Source: Helianthus annuus (lineage: Eukaryota > Streptophyta > Magnoliopsida > Asterales > Asteraceae). Taken from it: a DNA stretch of 64,000 nucleotides. Under the pieces are notes generated by a model, which was not told the origin of the DNA, did no database searches, and worked only from the letters and a program-made list of their open reading frames with translations. Location: positions 85,681,716-85,745,715 of the forward strand of contig NC_035436.2 in the NCBI RefSeq assembly GCF_002127325.2, given 5' to 3'. This document shows positions 46,201 to 56,738 of this stretch, piece after piece. A program made the translations under genes and the position numbers. Position 1 is the first letter of the stretch, and every line of letters starts with the position of its first letter.

Positions 46201-47572
46201 GGAGATTGAGGTTCAGAGAACAAGAGCTGAAATGTTGGAAGAGTTGGGTTTAGAAGATGGAAGATTTAAGTTTGATATTGAAGATGAAATTCCAAAGTCT
46301 TCTGAAGATGTATTTGAGCCAAGATATGCTCATGAAGCCGATCATTATAATGATGTTATTGTTGAAGACGCTTCAGACTCAGAAGATGAAGAAACTGATT
46401 TCCACTATTCAGGAATTGATGAAACATTTCCATCATTTGTGGAAATGTTCAAAGACCGAAATGAAGATGAAATAAGAAGAAAGATTGTGGAAAAGGTGTT
46501 TACTGAAGGTATTCCAGAAACTATCCCGAGAGAAAGACTTGCTGAAGAACGAAAGAAATGGTTTAAAGTTATGCCAAAAGAAAGAAAAACTCTCAGAGCT
46601 TTACCATATTTCACTCACAACAAAGATATATCTTAGGGTGATATTCTATCGTGGGGTTATCTGGAAGATTTAAAAGTCTATGCCATCAGACGAGAACAGG
46701 GGGTACAGTACTTCAAGTTTTTGTTAGACATCAAGACCCTCCCGTGGTGGGATATAGATGAGTTGGTGTCTACGGAGAACATTAAGGAATTCTATCATGG
46801 TCTGGATGTAAAGCAGCACGATCAGCACTTATGGAATTATGTGAAGCTGCAAGCAAAAGCAAGGTATCTTGATTAGAAACCTCATTTTCCAGAGCAAATT
46901 GTTACATACTTGGAAAATGGTGAAAAAGACATTACTCTGGATATCAAGCCTCCTCGTTGTTTAAAGAATATGCCTTTACGGGCAATGGAGCAAGATTTCC
47001 ACGAAGAGTTTGAAGGGTGGTTATATAATCAGACGACGGTCGAAGCTATAATCTCTTTATACAACAAGTCCACTAAAGAAGCAAGAAGGATTTGTGTGTT
47101 AGATCCTATGTGGCTTATAAATTGTTCGAAGAAAGACATAGACTGTCTATTTTACAACAAGATAGTCTATGAAAGGCCTGAAAAAGAACAAGCATTGCAG
47201 TACCAGTCGATTGTGGATGTATGTTTTACCCAAGATATCAACTCAGGAAGATATTGGAAGACAAAGTGGAGAGATCTTGAGATTAATGAATTCCTAAAGC
47301 TACACAAGCGCAACAAGAAGTTTGAAGAGATTGCTAAAAGAGCAGCTGAGCTGGGCAAACGCAAGTTGGGTAAATCGATTCCAACGGATCAAACGCCAAT
47401 TGAATCAGAGGAAAACAAGATTCCCAAATGGGATCGGAAGCGTGATGGAGATCTGGTTTACAGAAAATGGTGGATCGAAGAAGGAAGGCATAAAAGGCGA
47501 AGAATGTTAGAAGAAAAGGCAGAAAAGAGAAGACAGCGGGCGAAAGAACGAAGGCGCAACAGGAAGAACTGA
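43278..47572 (+). pseudogene. Element G accessory ORF (about 1,400 codons, broken)
   Basis: The frame opens after TGA 43275. The N-terminal domain reads SDKTVIYESHVRAFWNTARY, FKFGVGDLRRVLDL, AYRFLMHCMVHSLSHRKGAY and GDRYIMYPRFIMMLINDKF. This resembles the accessory protein found downstream of pol in Asteraceae copia-like elements, by family recall. Its role is unknown. A Lys/Glu-rich middle (44340-45000), a coiled coil (about 45000-45500) and an acidic Asp-rich stretch (45940-46010) follow. The C-terminal domain ends in an Arg/Lys-rich tail at TGA 47570. The frame shifts near 44020 and 44850. In the last frame, TAG stops occur at 45569, 45782, 46634 and 46874. TTTGTTTTGCAG at 44302-44313 could be a splice acceptor. 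Confidence 0.65.
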
Positions 47573-47615
47573 AGACTATGCTGGAAGGAACTACAGCTGC
47601 ATCCGAGGGGGAGTC
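47573..47615 (+). promoter_or_regulatory. Element G polypurine tract
   Basis: CATCCGAGGGGGAGTC runs directly into the LTR start TGTTAGTGCAAACG at 47616. The same GAGGGGGAG core precedes the LTRs of B and I. Confidence 0.75.
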
Positions 47616-48048
47616 TGTTAGTGCAAACGTTTGTAGCTTCCATCAGCATGTAGTCATATTTTGTATGTTTGTGAATAGTTTATGTTTGTATGTATGTTAG
47701 TTAGATTAGCAGATCAGGATATGGTGCTTTATTGTAAATAGTGTTGACTTTTGATGACTATGTCAGTCGATCGGACAGCCATCCGATCGGTCAGCCCTGT
47801 CAGCCGATCGGACAGCATCCAATGCTAGCCGATCGGACAGCACTCCTTCTATCCTGACTCTGCCTATAAATATCAGTCCGATCATGTCATTTGTAACTTT
47901 TGACTCTGTGGAGAACTCATGTCAGTCTGACTTTCAGAGGCACTTTTGTACTTTCATATCTGTTGAATAGAAAGATCAGACAACTTTTTAGAGTTGAATA
48001 CTTTGTCGTACATCTGTGATTTGATCAAATGGATTCCGCACATTAGTC
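47616..48048 (+). repeat. Element G, 3' LTR
   Basis: It starts TGTTAGTGCAAACGTTTG after the PPT. Four CGATCGGACAGC-type words lie at 47765-47850, just upstream of a TATA box (TATAAATA at 47875). The right end is uncertain, between about 48040 and 48055, because only one copy is in the window. No 5' LTR partner is visible. Confidence 0.65.
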
Positions 48049-48057
48049 AAAGCCGAT

Positions 48058-51000
48058 TCATCTAGTTTCCGAAAAACAGATCATATCCGAGGGACCAACA
48101 TCAGTACTCTGACCTTTTGCTACTTCTGAGTTTTCAGCTGACATTTGATTGAAGGCCTTTTTTATGATTTCATTTGCTGCAGCTATGTCTTCTGCAGCTT
48201 CTTGTTCAATCAGCTCTTGCCTTTTTCTTTGTTCAAGCTCAATGTCTGTCATATCTGCTGAAGAGTTTAGTGATGTGGGTTTGGTCAATACCTTTTTGAC
48301 AAGGTTTTGAAGTTTCACTGAGCTATCTTCATTTAGATCCATTTTCTTAATGGCTTCTGTAAAATACTCAGCTTCCTTTTCTTTTTCTTCTTCCTTGGTC
48401 AACAGTTTCCCTTTTTCTTGGTTTATCACAATGATAGGGGTATCTGCTGATGTGAATAGTGGTTTAGGATCAATGACCTGTTTTGGCTCTTTGTGTTCAG
48501 GCTTCTTTGGTACATTAGGGTCTGTTATTTTCCTTCTTTTCAGCCTTTCATAAGCCTCACCTGTATACTGCTTAGTCCATTTTGCTATGGCTTTAGCAGT
48601 TCCCATATTTGCATCCACTAACTCTTGTTTCTTTCTCTTGTATTCTGAGGTGAGTTTATCAATGGCCTGCTTGTATTTAGTCCAGTTTGGAGCTGTCTTT
48701 TTCTTGCTTGGATCATTTTGAATTCTCTTGATTCTGTTCACCTCATGCTTTAGTGCAATGAGTGGCCATTCACTGAATTATTCTTCTTTGGCTGGATAAA
48801 ATTTTTCTTTCATGATGAATTCAAGAAACTCCTTTCTTATTACCTTTTGTAAGACAGCATCAAGTGGCATATTTGACATGTCTTTGCTCAGGTCTTTTAC
48901 ATAATCTTCCATTTGTTTGACCTTTGTGAGTAAGAACTCCATTTTTTCAGAAATGGCTTTTTCACCTTGATCTTTGCATTCAATTCTGGCTCTTATATCT
49001 GCTTGCCTGGCTTTGAGTTTTAGATACTCACTCATGTTTAATGGATTCCTGAAGCCAATGAGAGAAGGAAATCTTCTTTCCCAAGGATCATCTATTGTAT
49101 AGAATTGTTTCATCTCATCCTTTACAGCTTCCAATTCCAGTGGATATTTCTCAGCAACAGATTCAATTCTAGTGGAGGATATTTGAGTGGGTGGTTGTGG
49201 ATTGATGACATTGTAAGGTGTAGAGGATAAAGGAATAGGTGCTGGTATATCATTAGCATTCTTCTGAAATTTCCTTTTCCTTGTGTAAAGCTTTTTGGGT
49301 GAAGGGGATTTTGGTTGTGATGTAGAAATGTTGAGAGCAGTGGTGGATGGTTGACTAACAGCTGTTGGAACAACTGGTGTTTCAACCTCTGTTGTCATTA
49401 CAACTGCTGATGTGTCTGTAGGTGTCTTCTACTTTTGAGCAGATGTTGAAATGGTAGTGATTTGAGTGGTGGAAAGTGTCTGACTAACAGGTGTTGAAAC
49501 AACTGGTGTTTCAAACACTGTTGTCATTACAACAGATGTTGTAACATCTGTTGTCTTCTGCTTTATGGCAGGAGGTAATGGTGGTGAGTTTGGTCTTGGT
49601 GGTGGTGATGTGATTATAGATGATGATGATGGTAGAGCAGTGGTTTTGTTGTTGTGTGGTGAAATGGTGTGTGTTGAAATGGTGATTGTTGATACGGGGG
49701 CTTTAGTCTGGCTATCTTTTTCTGTTTCAATATGAACACCATCCTCAATTCCCTTCTTCTTTCACTTGATTTTCTCCCACCTTTTTGGCTTTATCTGGAA
49801 AGGGTTTATTCATGAAGAGGACAGTGGGAGGAACTTTTCCAGTGGTGCTTTGGATGTGAGCCTTGATAGCTTTGATGTCTGCTTGAGTATCTTTAAACCT
49901 TGACTCCACCATGTTTGTCAGCATTTGTACATGTATTGCATGTTGTTGATCAGCCATTTGTTTTTGTTGTTGGAGCAGGGGTTTAAATAAGTTCCAGAGC
50001 TCATTTCCAGCAGGTGCTTGTGGTGGAGCAGGTGCTTGAGGTGGAACAGCAGTGGGTTGTGCATTTTGAGCTTTTAACAGCTATTGCATCATATCCTTTA
50101 TTTCAGCAACTGATGTTTCAAGGTTATCAATCCTCCCCGTCAATTCCTGATATTGTGAATCATCTCCCAAATTAATGGGATCATCTGATTCCCCACCAGC
50201 AGTGGTTGTATCAATGTGTGACTTAGGAACTGAGTCCCAAAAATCATTCATTGATACCCCTTGTTCTTGGTACTGGGGTCTTCTTCCTTCAACACTTGAT
50301 AACCTTTTGATGGAATCAGTGTTCAAGACAAACTCACTAGTGGATATCAGAGGTGCTATAGAAGGAATTGCCTTCAAGGGAGTCTTATTGATGAAGCAAC
50401 TGGCCAAATGTAGATCTGTTGATCCAACATTTGTAGTTGCTGCTCCACTTGAGTTACTGACAGGAGTTACCTGTAACTCCTGCAGTGTAACCTCCTCAGT
50501 TGTTGCTGGGATAGCAGAGGTATAAACATCAGACCCAGTCACTTGCGGGAGTATACTCTCAGTGATAGGTGATTGAGAGGAACTGGTTTGTGCCTGAGCT
50601 ATATCAACTGCATGCAACAAAGGTATTATGGATTGTGGTAATGTGAGGGGTGAAGATAAGGGTGTTGAAAGAGACATGTCCTTGGGATTAGGACTGAGGA
50701 AGATGGATCCAATTAAATCCAGAGCTTCATATTGTGGGGTCCCTGTGTTGACAACCTGGTCCTTTTATGAGGATGCATGAGGAGTTTGAGGCAATGGTGG
50801 AGATCTTTCTTCCATCTGCTGTGAGGAAGTAGCAGCAGTGGTTATTGGTGACATTTGTGTTCTCACTGGTAGTGGCTGTGAGATCTCATCTTCCAGAGTT
50901 GCCTTTGATTTAGGTTTGGAGGGCTTTTTGTAAGATTTCTTTTTGGTCTTTTTGGTAATATCAGGTGTGGGTTTCAAAGCAGTGGTTGTGCTGCTATGAT

Positions 51001-51480
51001 CACCTGGAGCAGTGGGCTCAACAGCAGATGCCTGAGGAGCAGTGGTAGCTGCTAAATTCTGCTCAGGCACCTCTGCTTTTGTTTTTGTAAGTGTTAACAT
51101 TCTAGAGAATGTTTCAGGTGTTAAACCATTTATTTGAAAATAAACACCTTGTTTTAGCAAATTTTCATTTTCTTTTGCAAATTTTTGTTCAAAATAGTAG
51201 CTTAGAAACCTTGGAAAAAGCAAAAATGCTTTGCTATCAACATTTTTCACCAAGATCATCAAAGATTTCCTGGGAATAGTTAAAATTTTCATTGTTTAAA
51301 ATAGCATAACCCAGGCATTGAATCTTTAATGGTATTTCGTTAAAAGCAGTTGTTTTATTTGAAACACACATCAAAAGGGTGTGAAATAAAAACCTAGGTG
51401 CAGAAGGAAAGAAACTGTTGTTTAAAATCAGTGTTGAAACAGTAGGAAAATGATAGAGCATGGGTTGACTTTCAGCAGTG
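48058..51480 (-). pseudogene. Element H accessory ORF, broken
   Basis: On the minus strand it begins within PRFLFHTLLMCVSNKTTAFN and NFNYSQEIFDD, then (after a shift near 51250) VKNVDSKAFLLFPRFLSYYF. This is the same domain order as G (RFLMHCM...MYPRF). A Lys-rich linker, a Ser/Thr/Pro-rich stretch (50680-50100), a heptad-like segment (QYQELTGRIDNLETSVAEI) and two Lys-rich helical parts (49398-48778 and 48741-48058) follow. In one long frame from 51292, TAA at 50765, TAG at 50081 and TGA at 49745 interrupt. Another shift precedes 49398. The role of the protein is unknown. Confidence 0.6.
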
Positions 51481-53258
51481 GACAGTATTTAGGGAACAGA
51501 TGTTTGAGCACAACAGTGGTAGGGAAATGGTGAGGTTTTGAAAGACTATTACATCAGCAACTGTTAGTGCAACATTGATTGAACTTTTTTTTTGGACAAA
51601 AGTTTTGAGCATCTACTTGTTCAGATGAGGGGATTGATTTTGTCTTGTGTAAACACAATATCATGTCCAACATCTGTTGATGGTGATTTATGAATCATCT
51701 GTAGGAATGCTATACTTAACAAAATACATTTTAGATGCAAATTATCAAGTTTAATTTGTCAGCAGTTTTTCCAGGAATTTATGTTCGAGGTTTTGCCACA
51801 TGTTTATTACAAGTTTTGAAGCTTTTATAAATTCCTGACAGTGGTTTAGTATCCCAGATGATGAAAACCTTTTTACTAAAGGCTACTCATTTTGTGTCTA
51901 ATTATTTGAATTAGAACATGAGTATCTCAGTAATTTAAAATCTGTTAGCAATCAATTTTTGATCTGTGATAAAACAAACTTGAGGTTGATATGACCTTGG
52001 CACTAGTGCCTTTTCCTTTTCATCAGTTTTTAAGGATAATATCACCAACAAAAATAGAGGTTCTATATCCTGACAGGAGATTGATACTTTTACTATCAAA
52101 AACAAGTAAAAGTACAAAATATATTATTCTAAAAAACAAAGGATAATATATCCTGTTTTATTGAGAAAAACCTTTTAAAGAAAAAATAATTAAAGGTTAT
52201 TCTGAAAACAACATCAAAAAGGGGTTCTGGTATACTTTCCAATTAAACTCATAGTCACATCATTCTCAAGTTTTAAGAAAATGGTTAATGATTTGAAATA
52301 CATCATAATAGCCACTGTTTGAGACCATTTCCTTGCCAATTGATTGCAAAAATGAGGAGACATGTACACATAGGTTTTGAAAGTCCTGTTACCATGTGAT
52401 GACATTGAAAAACTTGCATAGTCCTCTTTTAAGTTTAATTACTGGTGATACTATTGTTACCTGAACTTTCCGGAATCAATGTATGTACACAGCTGCTTGA
52501 TGACCATTGTTCACCCAATTTTGGACTCTTAAGTGTTTTACATTTATACTCTTTTCTTTTGACTTCAAAAGTTTTGAGATAAACACACTTTTGAGTTTTT
52601 GTGATTTTTCTTTTTCCCTTTTTACCCTTCCCATTCATAAGTACTAAAATACTTACTAGGAGGTTTTTATTGAAGAAATACTTAGACCAGAATCATTTTA
52701 CAGCAATGTTTGGAGAGACTTGGACATTTTGCACATGCTTATGTCAAATCTCACATTACATATGATTTAGTCTGTCTTAACACCTGATTTTCTTAATGTG
52801 TTCTTTAACAAAGTTGATTTGATCCTTTTAACAGGATTCTCAACCTGTTTTTCAACACATAAGATTCGATAACTAAAGTTTTAATTTCCCTCCTTTCATG
52901 TTAACAAATACACTAATGTTTTTACGAAACTAGGTTTTTGTTTAACAGAGGTTCACACTTTAGTATCAAACATGATGGAAACAACACAAACTTCACATTA
53001 ACACTTGATTATACCATTATTATCAGACATATTTTCAGATCTGAAAACTATAGGTGATTTATGCATGACACCACTTGTTATGAAAAGTTTGTGTGTCTTA
53101 TGACATCTTTGTTGTTTTACAGAGTTTTTGAATAGCAATTTTGAACGTGCTCACTCGTTACTCTGTTTTTCAACAAAATACAATCAACCTTGGCATCAAT
53201 GAATTTTGAACTGAACTGTTATGTCAAATTGATTGTTAGATCGAATTTGACTGTCCAT
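51481..53258 (-). other. Element H leader, no gene seen
   Basis: AT-rich, about 1.8 kb between PBS and the accessory ORF. Short minus-strand frames exist (for example near 52435-52638, Lys-rich) but match nothing I recognise. No gag motif (WW, CCHC knuckle) or pol motif was found. Confidence 0.5.
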
Positions 53259-53270
53259 GCTCTGATACCA
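53259..53270 (-). promoter_or_regulatory. Element H primer-binding site
   Basis: TGGTATCAGAGC on the minus strand, two bases from the LTR end at 53273. Confidence 0.88.
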
Positions 53271-53272
53271 AT

Positions 53273-54060
53273 TGTTAGGATCGGAGGTTGTCATGAAAGT
53301 GTTTGTTTGTATAAATTCACCAAATCAATAGATATGAATTGAGATTTAAATGCAACGGAAATGAAAACAAACTTTGTAAACACAATCAAGGAGAAAATAA
53401 CTTTGATGAGCACATGCTTCATATTGTGTCGAATGATTACAATATAAGTCAAAAGATTACAAAGCATGCTTACAAGCTAAACTCCCCCTCAGCCTGATAC
53501 TCCATGGTTGATTGCACAAGATGAAAGGATTAGACATGAGGAGAAGAACCCACTCAGTCAACCAAATGTAACAGTACAGGGTACTGTTACATTTATAGGC
53601 AAACCAAACCATTGAAGCATCTCAGCTGACGTCACCATGAAAGTGACATCTAACAACCTAACAAACTCTATCCACTGATCTATAACTACTGACCATACAG
53701 ACACTGATCACATTCTAATTAATGATGTATAAACACTGATTTTTCATTCCACTGATGTAGTCAACCACTGATGTTTGAGCATCAGTGCTTTTTTCAAAGG
53801 GTGATCAGACCTTGAATGGGCAGTGCTTTAACTCTTCAGCAGTGCTTGGATTCTGTCAGTAGATTGAGCTTCAGCCTTTAATCTTCATCGGTACTTTAGT
53901 AGCAGTTGTCTTATTGAGCAGTGCTTTGAAGTCTGTCAGTTGCCAAATAACCACTGTCAAGGGGAAAGCTTAATGTAAACAGCTGATTATGATGAATCCA
54001 CTGTTGTGAACCAGTTTTGGCTTTCTTTATCTGTTCCTCTGGTAGGGTTCAATCCCAACA
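53273..54060 (-). repeat. Element H, 5' LTR
   Basis: 788 bp, TGTTAGGATCGG at the left and CAATCCCAACA at the right on the plus strand. On the minus strand TATAAAT (53597-53591) is followed at once by the perfect inverted repeat GTAACAGTAC-CCT-GTACTGTTAC. The right half is rich in CACTGAT / CAGTGCTT words (53690-53950). Confidence 0.75.
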
Positions 54061-55133
54061 CAGGTCCATTGATCTCAGGCCCAATCCGAAACTCTATAAA
54101 GTGTCAACATTTCTCATTCGAGTCACATATTTGGACTAATCTCATCTCCTAACCATTTCGGATTCTCTCATTGTCTTCTCGGGCTACTTATTCGAATTAC
54201 AAGGTTTGCAGGTTCCTATACTTTTCAAACCAAAGCCTTTAAATGTCGTTGTTGCCGAAGAACATGACATGCAACAGACACTTGCTGATGAGAAAGCTGA
54301 GTTAGAAACATAAATGCTAGATTCAGAAGAAGCAGAATCTGATGACAACAGTAATGTGGAAGTGATTGTCTCTGAGAAAGTTGAGGAACCCGTTCGAGAA
54401 TCACTGTTAATGACTGCAGAAAACCTACAAGCCCTGATTCAGTCCTTGAAGGATAGTGTCGAAAACCCTCCTTCCGTATCTATTCCTGAGATTGAAGATA
54501 ATTCGACAGATGATGCCAAACAAGCATCCAACAAGGAACGAAGAACCGAAACAGCTCCTTATATTCATTTTCTGGCCCAAGCTCAGAACCATAGCCTACT
54601 ATGCCCACTGATCCACAAGTCACTGCTGCTACTCAAGAAACTAGCACGCAAGATCTCAATTTTGATTTAAAATTTGATTTCAATCTCGATCTACCTGAAA
54701 CAACTCATTTGTAACCAGAAAGCTCAAGCGACATCAGGTTCAATGTAGGAAGTTCCAGTGGTGCCGATTTCTCTGAGCATGATGAAGCAGCCATGCGCTT
54801 TGCAGCCAACAAAGTGAAATTTATTGAAGAAAGAAATAGTGATGATGATACGACTATTGATGTAGCGAAGTTTCAGCGAAGACTGGTTGTGTTGGAACTA
54901 GATGCTGCCCTGAAAGAAGCTCAGATCTCATCTTTGCAAGCTTGAAAATAAAGCAAAGATCAGACGATCGAGCAACTACAAAGTAATGCGGGTATACTGA
55001 TATCTGTTGATAGTTAAGCTGGAAAAGAAGTTCAAGATCGTAATCAAGAATCATTTGTTTGCTGATCCGGCTCCATTGCCTGGGGGTCCTCCAAACGTAT
55101 TCAGCAACTAATCCAGTAAACCTAGGGGGAGAT
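54061..55133 (+). pseudogene. Element I: accessory-ORF tail and polypurine tract, broken
   Basis: A plus-strand reading frame is open from 54314, with EAESDDNSNVEVIVSEKVEE and LQALIQSLKDSVENPPSVS. Past a shift near 54590 it continues with DLNFDLKFDFNLDLPETTHL. After a TAA it resumes with SSSGADFSEHDEAAMRFAAN and a coiled coil (VLELDAALKEAQISSLQA). Further stops follow. It looks like the C-terminal part of another accessory ORF, from a different family than G and H. CCTAGGGGGAGAT (55121-55133) is the polypurine tract before the LTR. The 5' part of I was cut off by H. Confidence 0.5.
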
Positions 55134-55479
55134 TGTTAAGCACAATAGGTTTATGGATTAATAGGTTTATTGCTTAATGGATAAAGATTCTAGAAGGTGG
55201 GTATTAGAGTGGGCTTTGGGGGAATATGGGCCTAGGGTTTTGCGAGGAAACCCTCCCTATAAATAGGAAATAGAAATGAGGAGCATAGGTTGGTTCCTTG
55301 GTTTTAGAAACTTGTATTAGACAAGAATCTTTGTATGCAAGTTTAAGCTTTTGAATCAACAAATCTTCAAATCTTCATCTTTATTGTTCTTGATTTCTTG
55401 AATATTATCAAGCTTGGATTCCGCCCATCCTTGGTGATTGTTTGATATCGTCGTTTGATCCGAATTTTTGGGACTTACA
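55134..55479 (+). repeat. Element I, 3' LTR (copia-like)
   Basis: 346 bp, TGTTAAGCACAATAGG to TTTGGGACTTACA. TATA box TATAAATA at 55258-55265. The size, PPT and ends fit a Ty1/copia LTR. No 5' partner is in the window. Confidence 0.7.
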
Positions 55480-56155
55480 ATTTGTAGTGATAATAACAGG
55501 CACATAAACAGTTTATAACTTGAAACTATTCCATATTAAAAAAGTAAATTACATTTTTGGCCCCTGTAGTCATATCAGTTTTACTATATTAGCCCAAAAT
55601 AAGAATTTTTAACATATGTGCCCCCATGGTCTCTATAACAAACTATTTTGCCCCCTGAGTCTAACTCAACCCCCAACCCTTGTTAATTATTAGTCACATG
55701 AGATGCACATGATGGGCATATTTTTAATTTCCCTTCCCCCTCTTTACTAACACCTATTAAATACAGTTTAATACCCAATTACACCACAAATACAAAACCC
55801 CCAATCTGAGATTCGATTTCCCATCATCTTCTTCAACCGGTGGGAATTTCCCACCAGACCCTAATAACATCAGTCAGTTTCCCACCAGAACCAAACATTG
55901 GGCCATGATTACCTTCGAAAAATCAAGCCCTTTGCAAAACGCCGTCACCAAATAAACAGTCGTTAACGTCACTATAAACCCTACAAACCCTAAAAAAATT
56001 GCTCCCAAAATTACAACTAACAAGAACCCAAATGACAGCATTTTCAATGGAGAAGATAGAAAAAGCCCCAAAAGAGGTAAATTTATGTCTTTAACTCGTC
56101 AATTTCTCTTCATATTCAGTTCTTCGTTCACAACCATTTATTTTTCTGTAATTAT
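55480..56155. other. Unassigned DNA between element I and LTR J
   Basis: No LTR element parts recognised. A C-rich, AT-interrupted stretch (55550-55680: TTTTTGGCCCCTGTAGTC, GTGCCCCCATGGTC, TTGCCCCCTGAGTC) resembles the ends of some non-autonomous DNA elements, but I found no matching inverted end. A minus-strand frame at 55874-56071 is very hydrophobic and unrecognised. Confidence 0.3.
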
Positions 56156-56738
56156 TGTCACACCCTGACTTTTGCGAAAGCGTGATTACGTGTGACTTGC
56201 TTAATATCATTGCATTCAACCCATAACAAACAACTAATGATAGAAACCATGATGTTCATCCATAATTAAGTTTCAAAATAATACAACCATCATTGTTTTA
56301 AATCCAAACACAGACTTCATGTTTAAAATACACAACAAATGAAGTTTTAAGTTCCGTAAAGGACTTCACCAAAGACACTAATAAACTAGGCTTTGAACCA
56401 TGTATCTTATCCAAGATAAGATACACGATTCAAACCCTTCAACACTGGATGACATCATTTATTGAAGACACAACTTGAAATCCTGAACGCCCGCCAGATC
56501 CATAATCAGTTTCCTGAAATACATGTAGTTTGAAAACATCAACAAAAGTTGAGCGAGTTCATGTGTTTTGTATGTTAGCTCGTAATAAACTTGTAACCAT
56601 ATTGTGTATGTATTTGTAAATCCGGTATGAAAGCGTCTATGAACAGATCAATTAATGATTTGCAAGAACATTAATGTGTGTGCAACGGCGTAGGAAGGCT
56701 CAAACCTAGCAGATTTTGTACCGGGCTTCCAGCTGGAA
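56156..56738 (-). repeat. LTR J, partial, interrupted by element F
   Basis: It starts TGTCACACCCTGACTTTTGC, which matches the reverse complement of the 3' end of E's LTR (GCAAAGCCAGGGTGTGACA) with few changes. So it is an E-family LTR in minus orientation. It stops where F begins at 56739. The remainder should lie right of F outside the window. Confidence 0.6.

Larger units (their letters stand above)
48055..54060 (-). mobile_element. Element H: LTR element with only an accessory ORF, 3' end missing
   Basis: On the minus strand it has a 5' LTR (53273-54060), a PBS, a leader of about 1.8 kb and an accessory ORF (51460-48058), and then ends against the G LTR. No gag or pol domain is readable between PBS and the accessory ORF. 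The 3' LTR is not in the window. It may be a non-autonomous derivative, or the element may have lost gag-pol by deletion. Confidence 0.6.

Noticed and set aside
55874..56071. Hydrophobic minus-strand frame resembling a membrane protein
   Set aside because: Only 65 codons, no homologue recognised, no promoter or intron context; probably chance.
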